From Planctomycetota bacterium (GTDB taxonomy: Bacteria > Planctomycetota > JAJSAM01), in contig JAJSAM010000027.1 of assembly GCA_024274785.1 (NCBI GenBank), positions 1 through 64,000 of the forward strand: 64,000 bases of DNA, in the 5' to 3' direction. Below the pieces are notes generated by a model, which worked only from the letters and a program-made list of their open reading frames with translations, was not told the DNA's origin and did no database searches. Shown here one piece after another: positions 18,101 to 26,059 of this stretch. Position 1 is the first letter of the stretch. Every line of letters starts with the position of its first letter. A program made the position numbers and the translations under genes.

Positions 18101-18670
18101 CCCACCTGCAGCCCGCTGTTCGTGGACCAGGGATTCGATTCTCCGGGCTGGCTCGACGTCACGGACCGCTCCGGTGGTGGCCGACGGGGCCTCACCGCGC
18201 GCTTGCACCGCGATCACGCGAGTTGGGAGGGCCGCACCTGGCGGGGTGTGACCTTCGACTCCGCCCGATCGCGACTCGTCCTGTGGTTCCAATCGCCGCA
18301 TGCCGCCCCCCTCGACCCGGAGGACGGGCCGTTTCTCGCGGCGGGCGATCTGGTTGCCCATGACGGCTGGAGGCCTCCACTTCTTCCGCCCGCCCTCACC
18401 GAGAAGCAGTTCCGGACCTTCCTCGACGACCTCGACTACGGGGAGAACATCGGGCTGTTCGCGTTGCGGTTCCTCTTTTCCGAAACTCACAAGGTGAAGG
18501 GCGAGCGGTACAAGGTGATGCTGATGCGGAGCGGAATCGAGCCGCGGGAGATCCTGTCCTCGATGCAGTTCAAGGACGGATTGCGAAAGCACTGCGGAAA
18601 GATCGGAGTGCGGTACGACCCGGATGAACTCGAGAGGACCATTACCCGGGTCATCGACCATTACCGGTAG
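15185..18670 (+). CDS. Very large exported protein with a carbohydrate-lyase-like layout (function unassigned)
   Basis: The 1161-residue product has a cleavable signal peptide (LLSIAVLLLLCWSVPAG) and no internal membrane segments. The N-terminal half (VPVTGGIPFARGVLLSAEHC, TAWWPDGSVKWVLVDL) is typical of the beta-rich domains of exo-rhamnogalacturonan-lyase/YetA-like proteins. The middle has an alpha-helical toroid look (GRIGHVLMLEFLRSGRRRYF, HTDTHLENARPNWWTVRGCN, GTDGQGSGALALLFAFETTG), a fold common in polysaccharide lyases and glycoside hydrolases. The last about 85 residues (from LTEKQFRTFLDDLDYGENIG) have a different, charged helical character and may be a separate module. Polysaccharide degradation is an inference from layout. 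It follows the TPR gene closely. Confidence 0.7.
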   Translation: MRPLLSIAVLLLLCWSVPAGEEARIVSLSLSISGDPEVMVPVTGGIPFARGVLLSAEHCRVRNGDEEVPAQIAATAWWPDGSVKWVLVDLVLAPAAANRLRLEFGPKVRRRPVSNPLVAKRKNGAVEVTGPGLAARIGRDGRLSKLVVSGRNVLPKGADLVFETIRTSGPSAFPGPSRICIDSEAKAARGEVDATSVEIEVSGPLRVRVLIRGFFRVPGWGVGLPEKVLAREPAERVPFSLRYEFHRGLPLVGGSHQFVFTGEPDLDFITRLGLELPGQGAGDTIFIAEPGVLPREPRAVSAHETLLCAAALKDGFGLIRDGLENRPCLVGGEKGSPGRIDFWPREAGVFDLRRYAREWGVGESGRRDRPEDMDLYARYAARGLAKSHRFVLSFGGPKSGNDQWSPAAHDEPTLLLANPGWYARSGALGDYLVESRDPAHRELTAGIRRYLDYFLTNQKLYRWHGKLDYGFWQTRNGDIHRIDRWDRDYGRWGWSLGDGAGRIGHVLMLEFLRSGRRRYFRAGEAFCRAVYDTSMVHTDTHLENARPNWWTVRGCNHRHNVQPFGGPYIGMRGSYPGGHRILWFLTGDGVIRDGLDLVAQAALEYSTNRPGAFGASGGTDGQGSGALALLFAFETTGEQRYLAAVRKILDKGGLFPPSDPNRLGYGASFGVFLAGEEYLDLTGDEGFRGRFLETADAGLAAKNPKNYLTVLAGAYRLTGDEKYRVAIERTLETLDFTRSLAELPKDQWPGHGGSRRPPSRGNLGRDLPYALAAIDEPAKADRWPGVTKGPPAIPSRMPGDWPRPGGAEGRPHALNGGRGLLKAGVPRLPDDLPFAVPEPFVWLSREDAAGNPILTRVLTGPGGGVKLGIRIEKRKVSGRPGRRIVMAVAPPRGRERVAAFGVEIPFARGSDPRMVQVSAAGAFRVERFSVDQNGEEIPGWLNSDSRTRWPLWRGGGLLLGPGESYRIFKQNLPTCSPLFVDQGFDSPGWLDVTDRSGGGRRGLTARLHRDHASWEGRTWRGVTFDSARSRLVLWFQSPHAAPLDPEDGPFLAAGDLVAHDGWRPPLLPPALTEKQFRTFLDDLDYGENIGLFALRFLFSETHKVKGERYKVMLMRSGIEPREILSSMQFKDGLRKHCGKIGVRYDPDELERTITRVIDHYR

Positions 18671-18707
18671 CCCGCTTTTCTCATGAGATGCGGGCTGGGA
18701 GACGGCG

Positions 18708-19463
18708 ATGAAGGACAAGGGTATCCGCTATCACTTGAAGATCCGCGGGGGTGACGTCGGTCGCTACGTTCTCCTCCCCGGCGACCCGGGGCGCTGCGAG
18801 AAGATCGCCGCTCACTTCGACGATCCGAAGCTCGTCGCGAGAAACCGCGAGTACGAGACCTGGACCGGGGCCCTTCTGGGTGAGCGAGTCTCCGCGGTCT
18901 CCACCGGCATCGGCAGCCCGTCCACCGCCATCGCCATGGAAGAGTTGATCGCCTCCGGCGCCGACACCTTCATCCGCGTGGGCACGGCCGGCGCGATTCA
19001 ACCCCACACGAAACGAAATGACGTGGCCATTGTCACCTCCGCCATCCGCGACGAGGGCACGTCCCGCCAGTACCTTCCGATCGAGTTCCCCGCGGTGGCC
19101 GACCCGGAGGTGGTGCAGGCCCTGATCGCCGGTGCGAAGAGTACGGGAGTGCCGTTTCACCTGGGTGCGACGCATTCGAAAGACTCCTTCTATGCAGAGA
19201 CGGAGCCCGAGCGCATGCCACTCCGCCGCGAACTCGAGGAACGCTGGGCGGCGTGGGTCGCGGGTGGGGCCATCTGCTCGGAGATGGAGGCCAGTACGAT
19301 CTTCATCATCGCCTCGATCCATCGCCTGCGCGCCGGGGGCGTGATGGTCATGGGCGCCCCGGTCACGCCCGACTACAACGTCAGCGAGGAGGCCATGCAC
19401 TTCGATCCGGAGCGGGCCATTCAGGTGGCGATCGAGGGATTGAAGGTCCTGATCGGTCGCTGA
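18708..19463 (+). CDS. udp: Uridine phosphorylase / nucleoside phosphorylase
   Basis: The 251-residue protein is a PNP/UDP family 1 phosphorylase that cleaves nucleosides with phosphate to free base and ribose-1-phosphate in pyrimidine salvage. Visible motifs are YVLLPGDPGRCEKIAAHFDD (phosphate-binding GDPxR), STGIGSPSTAIAMEELI, FIRVGTAGAIQPH and the purine/pyrimidine-site segment ICSEMEASTIFIIASIHRLR. Length and motif order are normal for Udp. ATG 18708 follows GGGAGACGGCG. A short inverted repeat (CGGCAG/CTGCCG, 19467-19491) follows the stop. Confidence 0.9.
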   Translation: MKDKGIRYHLKIRGGDVGRYVLLPGDPGRCEKIAAHFDDPKLVARNREYETWTGALLGERVSAVSTGIGSPSTAIAMEELIASGADTFIRVGTAGAIQPHTKRNDVAIVTSAIRDEGTSRQYLPIEFPAVADPEVVQALIAGAKSTGVPFHLGATHSKDSFYAETEPERMPLRRELEERWAAWVAGGAICSEMEASTIFIIASIHRLRAGGVMVMGAPVTPDYNVSEEAMHFDPERAIQVAIEGLKVLIGR

Positions 19464-19507
19464 CCCGGCAGGGCCTGGCGCTCTCTGCCGTGGGATCGAA
19501 TCCAGAT

Positions 19508-19582
19508 CTGGAGGGTCGGCGTCCCCGACGACCACACCCACCCGATCGCCTTCCCCGGAAGCTCCGCCGGTGCCGGCAATCC
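19508..19582 (+). repeat. Dispersed repeat family 2, copy 2
   Basis: This is the plus-strand match to 10970-11043. The shared core GGCGTCCCCGACGACCACAC and the encoded WRVGVPDDHTHPI are conserved, and similarity ends near GCCGGCAATCCG. Confidence 0.65.
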
Positions 19583-19649
19583 GCTCGATCCACCGGGATC
19601 CGCATCACCATCGCGGCTGGGCCGCGCTCTGCTCCGCGTCGGTGCTGTG

Positions 19650-19765
19650 GTACTGATGTTCGACATCCTCGTAGCATTCGCAGAATATGCGTGACGTTCT
19701 CAGATTCTCAGGCTGCCAGCACAGTTGATGGGTCGATCGACCCTCCATTGCGGCCGGGCCCCGCG
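19650..19765 (+). repeat. Dispersed repeat family 1, long copy
   Basis: The stretch aligns by eye with 29863-29971 over about 110 bp (GTACTGATGTTCGAC..TCGCAGAAT..GTTGAT) and ends in the core GACCCTCCATTGCGGCCGGG that also occurs at 27097-27127 and 56352-56384. Small indels separate the two long copies. Confidence 0.65.
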
Positions 19766-19810
19766 GTGATCACCGGGAGCGGAAGCGACTCTCCATGCCG
19801 TGTGGTTCCG

Positions 19811-22579
19811 TCACCTGAAGTGCGGGGACGGGCCCCGACGCAACCCCCCAGCGCGTTCGATGGCCATCCGAATCGCGCCCAGTCTCTGGTAGGTACGATC
19901 GAGTTTCAGGAGAGATCGGTAGTCCAGTTCCGCCCGTTCCCAGTCTCCCGCTTCGGCAAACGTCAATGCCCGCAGGTACCATGCCGTGGGCAACTGTGGG
20001 CAGCGTTCAATGGCGGCCGTGAGGTCGGCGATGGCACCCTGCAGATCTCCCTCATCTCTCTTGAGGGCAGCCTGATTCACCCAGGCGAAGGGCAGGTGTT
20101 TCCCTTGCTCCCGCCCTTTCTTGAGTGCGGCGAAGGCGCCTTTCCGGTCTCCGGCCAGGGCCATGCTGACCGCGAGGCCGTTCCATCCCAGTGCATACGT
20201 CGATTCAAGCTGTATGGCCTGCCGCCTCACCCGAACAGATGCCTCGACATCCCCCCGGCGCAGGTATGCCGCACCCAGCACGTGAAGCCCCTCTCCCAGG
20301 GGAAGGTCCGTTTCCGGCAAGCCGCTGAGATCTTCCACGACCAACCTGTTCCGGTTCAGGATGATCCATGCCATGCCGCTGTACACCCGCGCGGAGAGAA
20401 CCACCTCGTCCCTGGCTATCGATTCCCGGAAATCGAGAAGTGCACCATCGGGATCCCCACCGTCGAGCCGGCAAAATCCCCGACGCCAGAAACCGCTGGG
20501 CTGAGCACGTTCCACAAGCAGGCTGAAATCCTCGAGGGCGAGACTGGTCAGTCCGGCCAGCTTTCGGTACTCACCGCGGTTTGCGATGTAGGTGAGATTC
20601 TGTGGGTCGAGCTCGATGGCGGCCGTGAGCTCCCGGATGCCTTCCTCCAGTTGTCCCATCTGTGCCAGAACCGCACCGAGCGCCGCCTTGGATGCAGCAT
20701 GACCTGGCTTCCGCTTGACGGCGTATCGGGCCCACAACTCATCTTCAACCGACGTACCGTGTGCGTCAGGAGGAAGTCCGAGCCCGAGTTGAGATTCGGT
20801 GAATACGGGGTCCAGGTAGACTTGCCCGGAGGCTGATTCTATCTCCCCGTGGGGTGTTCGCCCGATTTCCCTGACCTCCGGACGGTCCCCGAAGTCCGGG
20901 ATTGCTCCGGCCGACGGGAATCTGAGTGCAATGGCGGTGAAGAACAGACTGTCCCGCCCAAATCGTCTTCCGGCCTTCCGGATGGCCCTGGCCGTGTTGT
21001 CGTCCGGCGATCCGGAGGAGAGCTTGCAGAGCGATCGGCCGGCAACCAGGGCGAGCTTCTCATCCGGTGCAACCCTCAGATACCTCGCGAGTGAAGGGAC
21101 CGCGGTTTCCGGCTCGCTACTGACTCCCAGGACCTCGCAGCAGGTCATTGCGATCTGCCGGTGCGCTGGGGAAACACCTGGGCTCGAGTCCCCGGTGGGC
21201 TGCCTCTCGAGACTGAGAGACAGTGAATCAAGCTCACGGGACAGTCTGGCGGCTGTGTAGCGCGTTCCGGCTTGAATCAGTTGATTGACGGCTTCGCGAC
21301 GCAGAGAGAAGCTCTCCGCGGTTCTTCCGGACCGCAGCTCATCCATCACTCCCTCCACCACAGCCAGCCGACGTGCGCGATCCTGACGCACGGCCTCCTC
21401 CCGGCCCTGTTTGCGTGCGAGCAGATAGAGGGCACCGGACAAGGCGAGGATGACAACGAAGATCGTCGCCACCGGATGCCGGCGAGTCCACATCACCAGG
21501 CGTCGCGGGCCGAATCCGGGAGGGCGGGCGAGCACCGGCTCGTTGTTGATCAGGCTCTCGAGATCCGAAGCCAGAGAGCGCGCATCCTGATATCGGTCTT
21601 CCGGAGAAGCCGCGATGCTCTTCAGGACGATGGCGTCCAGGTCGCCGCGACAGGTCGGGCAGTACAGACTCGGCCGTGGGGGGGGCTCGTCTCCCGCCGC
21701 CCGGACGTGGGGAAGAGTTCCAGTCAGTGCTTCATAGAGCATCATCCCGAGAGAGAAGACATCATTGCGAACGTCGGGCCCCTCCCCGGCCCGGTGCTCC
21801 GGGCTCATGTATGCGGGCGTCCCGGAAGCACCCTCGTGAACACCGACCTGCTCCAGGCTCCATGAGGCCGTGCGGGCGACGCCGAAATCAAGGACCTTGG
21901 GTTGCACCACCGCCTCTCCCGCGGAATTCTCCCGTTGCTCTGAAACCAGGATGTTCTCCGGCTTGATGTCCCGGTGAATCACTCCCCGCTTATGGGCGTG
22001 CTGGATGGCATCCGCTATCTTGATGAACAGCAGGAGTAGCGCCGTCCGATCCAGGCGTTCATCATCGATGTACTCGAGCAGCGGGCGGCCATCGACGAGT
22101 TCCATCACGAGGTAGGGGAGGAGGCCCTGTTCAGTTTCGAATTCTCCAACGGCGTAGACCTGCGGAATGCCGGGGTGAAGGGATCGGGCGAGATGATTGA
22201 CTTCCTCGTGGAACCTGGCGACGAGAGCGGGTGAGACAATCCCAGGTTGGATGATCTTGATCGCGACGCGGCGCCGGGGGTGGGCCTGATTGGCTTCGTA
22301 GACCATGCCCATTCGTCCGGTACCAAGGGCGCACACCGCCTCGTAGCAGTCGAGTACGGGTATTCCATCCATCCAGCCTGGTGGGAGCGCGTTCTCCGCC
22401 GAAGCGAGGCGAAACGCCGGTCTCCCGTCCGCATCGATCAGCCGCTCGACATGCTCGATGAGCTCGGGGCGATTCACGCACTTCGCTGCGACGTACTCAG
22501 AGCGCTCTTCGGGGGGCAGATCGAGAGCGTCGAGGAAGAGGGAGAGCGCCTCGCGCGCCAGCCGCAGCCGTGAATTCAC
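19811..22579 (-). CDS. Membrane Ser/Thr protein kinase with C-terminal TPR domain
   Basis: This 922-residue protein has a short helical N-terminal region, a Hanks kinase (LGTGRMGMVYEA, VAIKIIQPG, HRDIKPENILV, DFGVARTAS, GTPAYMSPEH), a single membrane helix (HPVATIFVVILALSGALYLL) and a long extracytoplasmic part ending in TPR-like repeats (LTAAIELDPQNLTYIANRGE, LTAAIERCPQLPTAWYLRAL). This layout is common in Planctomycetota and Acidobacteriota. GTG 22579 overlaps the stop of the sigma-factor gene (GTGA), so the two are translationally coupled; the kinase probably controls, or is controlled with, that sigma factor. The glycine loop has Arg where a Gly or Ala is more usual (GTGRMG). Confidence 0.88.
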   Translation of the reverse strand: MNSRLRLAREALSLFLDALDLPPEERSEYVAAKCVNRPELIEHVERLIDADGRPAFRLASAENALPPGWMDGIPVLDCYEAVCALGTGRMGMVYEANQAHPRRRVAIKIIQPGIVSPALVARFHEEVNHLARSLHPGIPQVYAVGEFETEQGLLPYLVMELVDGRPLLEYIDDERLDRTALLLLFIKIADAIQHAHKRGVIHRDIKPENILVSEQRENSAGEAVVQPKVLDFGVARTASWSLEQVGVHEGASGTPAYMSPEHRAGEGPDVRNDVFSLGMMLYEALTGTLPHVRAAGDEPPPRPSLYCPTCRGDLDAIVLKSIAASPEDRYQDARSLASDLESLINNEPVLARPPGFGPRRLVMWTRRHPVATIFVVILALSGALYLLARKQGREEAVRQDRARRLAVVEGVMDELRSGRTAESFSLRREAVNQLIQAGTRYTAARLSRELDSLSLSLERQPTGDSSPGVSPAHRQIAMTCCEVLGVSSEPETAVPSLARYLRVAPDEKLALVAGRSLCKLSSGSPDDNTARAIRKAGRRFGRDSLFFTAIALRFPSAGAIPDFGDRPEVREIGRTPHGEIESASGQVYLDPVFTESQLGLGLPPDAHGTSVEDELWARYAVKRKPGHAASKAALGAVLAQMGQLEEGIRELTAAIELDPQNLTYIANRGEYRKLAGLTSLALEDFSLLVERAQPSGFWRRGFCRLDGGDPDGALLDFRESIARDEVVLSARVYSGMAWIILNRNRLVVEDLSGLPETDLPLGEGLHVLGAAYLRRGDVEASVRVRRQAIQLESTYALGWNGLAVSMALAGDRKGAFAALKKGREQGKHLPFAWVNQAALKRDEGDLQGAIADLTAAIERCPQLPTAWYLRALTFAEAGDWERAELDYRSLLKLDRTYQRLGAIRMAIERAGGLRRGPSPHFR

Positions 22580-23121
22580 CTGGCCTCGTTGTAGCTCTGC
22601 AAGAAACCCTGCAATTGCTTCCTGCCGGCGGCCCACTCCTTCTCGGCCAGGCTTCTGGAAATGCTGAGCTTCTCCCCGATTTCCTGGTGCGAGAGATCCT
22701 TGATGACCCTCAGGCGAGCGACATCCGCACGTCGTGGGTGGGTCTTTGCCAGGCGAGCCAGGGCTTCCTCGAGGTCAATGAGAGTTTCCCGCAGTGGGCC
22801 TGCTGCGGAATGAAGGCGCACCAGCTTCAGCTTCTGGTCATCGTCGGCCAGGCGCTTCTGTGCGCGCTTTCTCCGAAGATGGTCGCGGATCACATTCCGG
22901 ACAGCCCTGACCACAAAACCCAGGAAGTGGCCTCTGTCTCTTCGTACTCCCTGCCCTTCCCGCGCGGCGATGTTCTCGTAGGCTTGATTCATGATGGCGG
23001 TGGAGGTCAGCGTGCACACGCGCTTTTCCCCCTTACGGACCCGCGTCGTCTTTTCCCGAATCTCCGCATAGCGGCTGCGAAACAGCTCATTCAGTGTGAC
23101 CCGGGTCTCCCTGTCTCCCAT
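22576..23121 (-). CDS. ECF-type RNA polymerase sigma factor (ECF_sigma / sig70_X6-like)
   Basis: The 181-residue protein has a sigma-70 region 2 (EKRVCTLTSTAIMNQAYENI, HFLGFVVRAVRNVIRDHLRR) and a region 4 helix-turn-helix (RLRVIKDLSHQEIGEKLSIS) followed by SLAEKEWAAGRKQL. Spacing and wording match the ECF subgroup that sits beside Ser/Thr kinases in Planctomycetota-like bacteria. No anti-sigma gene is adjacent; the downstream kinase overlaps it by 4 nt and probably takes that part. The starting ATG at 23121 has no obvious Shine-Dalgarno. Confidence 0.88.
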   Translation of the reverse strand: MGDRETRVTLNELFRSRYAEIREKTTRVRKGEKRVCTLTSTAIMNQAYENIAAREGQGVRRDRGHFLGFVVRAVRNVIRDHLRRKRAQKRLADDDQKLKLVRLHSAAGPLRETLIDLEEALARLAKTHPRRADVARLRVIKDLSHQEIGEKLSISRSLAEKEWAAGRKQLQGFLQSYNEAR

Positions 23122-23302
23122 GCTTCAGGCTCTCCAACGGCTGAACCCACGATCCTCCCTTGTCGGCGGCAACGAGGCAAGGCGAAAAAACTCATGCAAG
23201 CCAGTGAGGCCGATTGCGTTCTCACCATTGAGGTGACTGCCATGGGAGAGTTGGACATCGGTGCCTGACAGCGGAAGAGAACATCAGAAAGGGGTACGCG
23301 GG

Positions 23303-23482
23303 ATGACGACCGACAACCGGCAATTCATCGTGGTGACCGATGTCAGGATGAGGTTCGGATCGATGGTGGTCTTCATCGTCAAGTTGACCCTGGCTTCGAT
23401 TCCGGCCGCCATCATTCTCGCTCTCCTGGGCCTCCTGGTCTTCACCGTCCTCGGGGGAGCTCTCGGGGCGCTCATACGCTGA
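23303..23482 (+). CDS. Small single-pass membrane protein
   Basis: The 59-residue protein has a polar N-terminus (TTDNRQFIVVTDVRMRFGSM) and one long hydrophobic helix (VFIVKLTLASIPAAIILALL onward, ending GGALGALIR). I know no named family, although tiny proteins of this kind are frequent. ATG 23303 follows GAAAGGGG. It stands alone between the divergent sigma factor and the Ppx-CYTH gene; the 180 bp before it and 240 bp after it show nothing else. Confidence 0.55.
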   Translation: MTTDNRQFIVVTDVRMRFGSMVVFIVKLTLASIPAAIILALLGLLVFTVLGGALGALIR

Positions 23483-23724
23483 CGTGGCGCGACGGAAGAG
23501 TCGGGCCGGAACCTCGCCGGCAATACGGAGTTTCGAGGAGCCCATCGGCATTCAACCGGCCGTCACTCCAACCGCGGGATGCGGTGGAAGGGGAAAACCA
23601 TGCGGAAGAAGCGAAGAGCACGCAGTTGAGGCTCTCCTTCTCTTCATGGTATCGGAGGTGAGGCAGGTGCAGGGGCCGGCCCGTCGGGGCGCGGACGAGA
23701 CGGAGCTGGCCCCGCCGAAGATGG

Positions 23725-25908
23725 TCAGCTTTCTGCCGGCAGGCCCAGAACCTCGAGTGCCCGCTCGAACTTCGACAGGCCGGAGGGGTGCAAGTGGCGG
23801 GTTTCGATGAGGTGCTCGCCCAGTTTCTCGAGGGCTTCGGCGCCGAGGCCCCGGTCTTCCGCCTCCAGTTCGAAGAAGACCCCCACGGGATCGTCAGTGC
23901 CCGGCGTGAGAACCTCCACGACATCCAGGCACAGCTCCGCGGATTGCTCAGGGGAGTGGCCGAGGAGCTTTTTCGTGCGCATCGTGCGGATGAGCGCGAC
24001 CGGGCGGACGTCCCGGCCCTCGAGCGCATCCCCGATCCGCTTTCCGATGGCGCCCACCGTGGCGATGCCGGCCGGATCATCGAGCGGCTCCTCCCACTCC
24101 CCGCGGTCGGCGACGATGGAGCGCTCGTCCTTTCCGGGGATCTCCTTCAAGGTGGCCTTGCGCTTCCCCCTTTTCACCCGGAAGCGCAGGGAGTAGCCGG
24201 CCCGCAGCAGGTCGAAGTTCTCCGTGTCGTAGTAGGTGTCGTCCTGCCGGCCCGCGGAGAGCGGCGCCATCGGGAAGCCGCCGAGGTCCGGAAGGGCGCC
24301 GATCGCCTCGAGCTCCTCCGCCGAACTCGCCAGGAGTTTGACCTCCAGCTCCCGATCGTCCGCGGGCGCCCGCTTTGTGACCACGAGCTTGATCCGAACC
24401 TCGAAGAGCTCCTCGAACAGCTCGAACTTCTTCGGCGCGGCCCAGCGCTCCAGGCGCAGGTTCCGGTCGGTCATGACCTCGAGGACCAGTCGCCTGTCCC
24501 GGTGATCCGCCCGAACGAGCTCGACATGCTGGCCGTGCTCCCGGTCGAGAACGTCGGCAACGCGGAGGATGGCGGCGAGCTTTGCGACGATCTCCCGCTC
24601 CCTCCCGGTGAGCGCGGCAAAGGGCGGGTGCTTCACCGTCGGGTGGCGCTTGCGGTGGTAACGGGCGATGTTCGCCACGAGCTCCCGCTGCCGGGCCGAG
24701 AGGCCGACCAGTTCGGACTCGGAGATGATGTACCAGGAGTGCTTGTGGTGCTTGCTCGCCGAGATGAAGATCCCGACGTCGTGGAGCAGCCCCGCCGCCT
24801 CCAGCAGCGTCCGCGCGTCCGTGGGCAGGCCGTGGAGGTCCTGCAGTTGGTCGAAGAGCAGGAGCGCCATGTCCGTGACCAGCGTGGCGTGATCCCGATC
24901 CACCCGGTAGCGCTCCCCGAGCCCCAGCGCCGCCGCCCGGATCTCCCGACTGCGGGCGTCGATCATGCCCCGCCGCTCGAGTTCATCCACCATGTCGAGA
25001 ATCAGGCCGTCCTTCAGGCCGGTGTTCGGGACATGGATCCGCTTGACCCCGAGGATCTCGCCGATCTTCAGGTAGATCATCGCCGCGGGGAGGATCACGT
25101 CGGCCCGGTCCGGGCGGAGCTGGTACTGCTCGATTCGCTCCTTGAAGGAGAGGCGGGCCAGCTCGCGGGCGAACTTCCGAAGACCCTTGATCGGGATCCG
25201 GCGCACTCCCGGTTTGAGGGCCGGCTCTCCTTCCTGCTCCACGCCGATCAAGTGCGCCAGCGTGTCCACAGAACCACCGGTGGCGGCCATCAGGTCCACC
25301 GGTTCGGAGCCGAGTGCCGTGGCGATCCGCGACCGGATGGGGCTCAGATAATCCTCGAGCAGCGCGAAGAAGTCGCGGTTGCCGGTCGCCGCCACCTCGT
25401 CCAGGGCTTCGAGCAGCCGTACCGCTCCCATGGTGAAGGACTCCGCCCGCAGCACCTTTCCTTCGGAGACCGCGAGAACCTCGACGCTTCCGCCGCCGAC
25501 ATCCACCGCCGCGGTCCGCCCCTTCGACATGTCGAGCTTCGCGCCGACCGCCCGGTAAACGAGGTGGGCCTCCTCCGCGCCGTCGATGATGGCGAGCTCG
25601 ATCCCGGTGGCTTCGAAGACCCGTTCGACGAACTCACCACCGTCGTCGGCTTCCCGCACCGCGCTGGTGGCCACGGCCCGCACCAGCGTGACCTCATGGG
25701 AGCGGATCAGGCTCTTGAAGAGGCGGAAGGCCTCCACCGCCCGGTCCATTCGCGCCGCGCCGATCCGGCCGGTGAGAAAGACGCGGGAACCGAGACGAAC
25801 CGGCTCCCGAATGCTCTCCAGGACACGGGGCTCGGTGTCGGCGCCCACCGCAACGATGTGGCAGCGCATGGCGTTCGAGCCGATGTCGATAGCGGCGAAT
25901 CTACTCAT
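23725..25908 (-). CDS. Ppx/GppA phosphatase-HD-CYTH fusion
   Basis: The 727-residue protein joins two polyphosphate-related activities. Residues 1-300 are a Ppx/GppA ASKHA phosphatase (FAAIDIGSNAMRC, AAVDVGGGSVEVLAVSEG, MAATGGSVDTLA). About 310-510 is the HD-type C-terminal domain of this family (AAGLLHDVGIFISASKHHKH). From about 515 to the end is a CYTH (triphosphate tunnel) domain with the ExExK signature (RELEVKLL), RFRVKRGKRKATLKE and a terminal FFELEAEDRG-like metal site. Expected substrates are polyphosphate, (p)ppGpp or tripolyphosphate. The CYTH module is usually a separate protein or paired with CHAD; here it is covalently attached. ATG 25908 starts a clean family N-terminus. Confidence 0.88.
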   Translation of the reverse strand: MSRFAAIDIGSNAMRCHIVAVGADTEPRVLESIREPVRLGSRVFLTGRIGAARMDRAVEAFRLFKSLIRSHEVTLVRAVATSAVREADDGGEFVERVFEATGIELAIIDGAEEAHLVYRAVGAKLDMSKGRTAAVDVGGGSVEVLAVSEGKVLRAESFTMGAVRLLEALDEVAATGNRDFFALLEDYLSPIRSRIATALGSEPVDLMAATGGSVDTLAHLIGVEQEGEPALKPGVRRIPIKGLRKFARELARLSFKERIEQYQLRPDRADVILPAAMIYLKIGEILGVKRIHVPNTGLKDGLILDMVDELERRGMIDARSREIRAAALGLGERYRVDRDHATLVTDMALLLFDQLQDLHGLPTDARTLLEAAGLLHDVGIFISASKHHKHSWYIISESELVGLSARQRELVANIARYHRKRHPTVKHPPFAALTGREREIVAKLAAILRVADVLDREHGQHVELVRADHRDRRLVLEVMTDRNLRLERWAAPKKFELFEELFEVRIKLVVTKRAPADDRELEVKLLASSAEELEAIGALPDLGGFPMAPLSAGRQDDTYYDTENFDLLRAGYSLRFRVKRGKRKATLKEIPGKDERSIVADRGEWEEPLDDPAGIATVGAIGKRIGDALEGRDVRPVALIRTMRTKKLLGHSPEQSAELCLDVVEVLTPGTDDPVGVFFELEAEDRGLGAEALEKLGEHLIETRHLHPSGLSKFERALEVLGLPAES

Positions 25909-26059
25909 GACCCGATCCTACGGCCCACCGCGCCCGGAATCCAAGAGTGCGGGTCGGAGTTCCCGTGTCCACGTAGCAGGACGCATCCGGGGTCGTTGGT
26001 CGGGCCCGGGCCACACCCATCCGTGCACACGTCCCCGGGTAGTTTGATAGGCTTGCGCC

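Larger units (their letters stand above)
19464..19810. other. Intergenic region filled with two dispersed-repeat copies
   Basis: These 347 bp between the converging uridine phosphorylase and kinase genes hold a weak terminator-like hairpin (19467-19491), dispersed repeat family 2 (19508-19582) and dispersed repeat family 1 (19650-19765). A frame open from 19509 to the TGA near 19690 (WRVGVPDDHTHPI ... MFDILVAFAEYA) crosses from one repeat into the other. It looks like fossil coding sequence, not a gene. Confidence 0.5.

Noticed and set aside
14618..18718. A 1366-codon open frame on the minus strand opposite the large exported protein
   Set aside because: Same cause; the plus-strand frame has a signal peptide, sensible start and protein-like composition, while the minus frame is Arg/Pro/Gly-rich nonsense.
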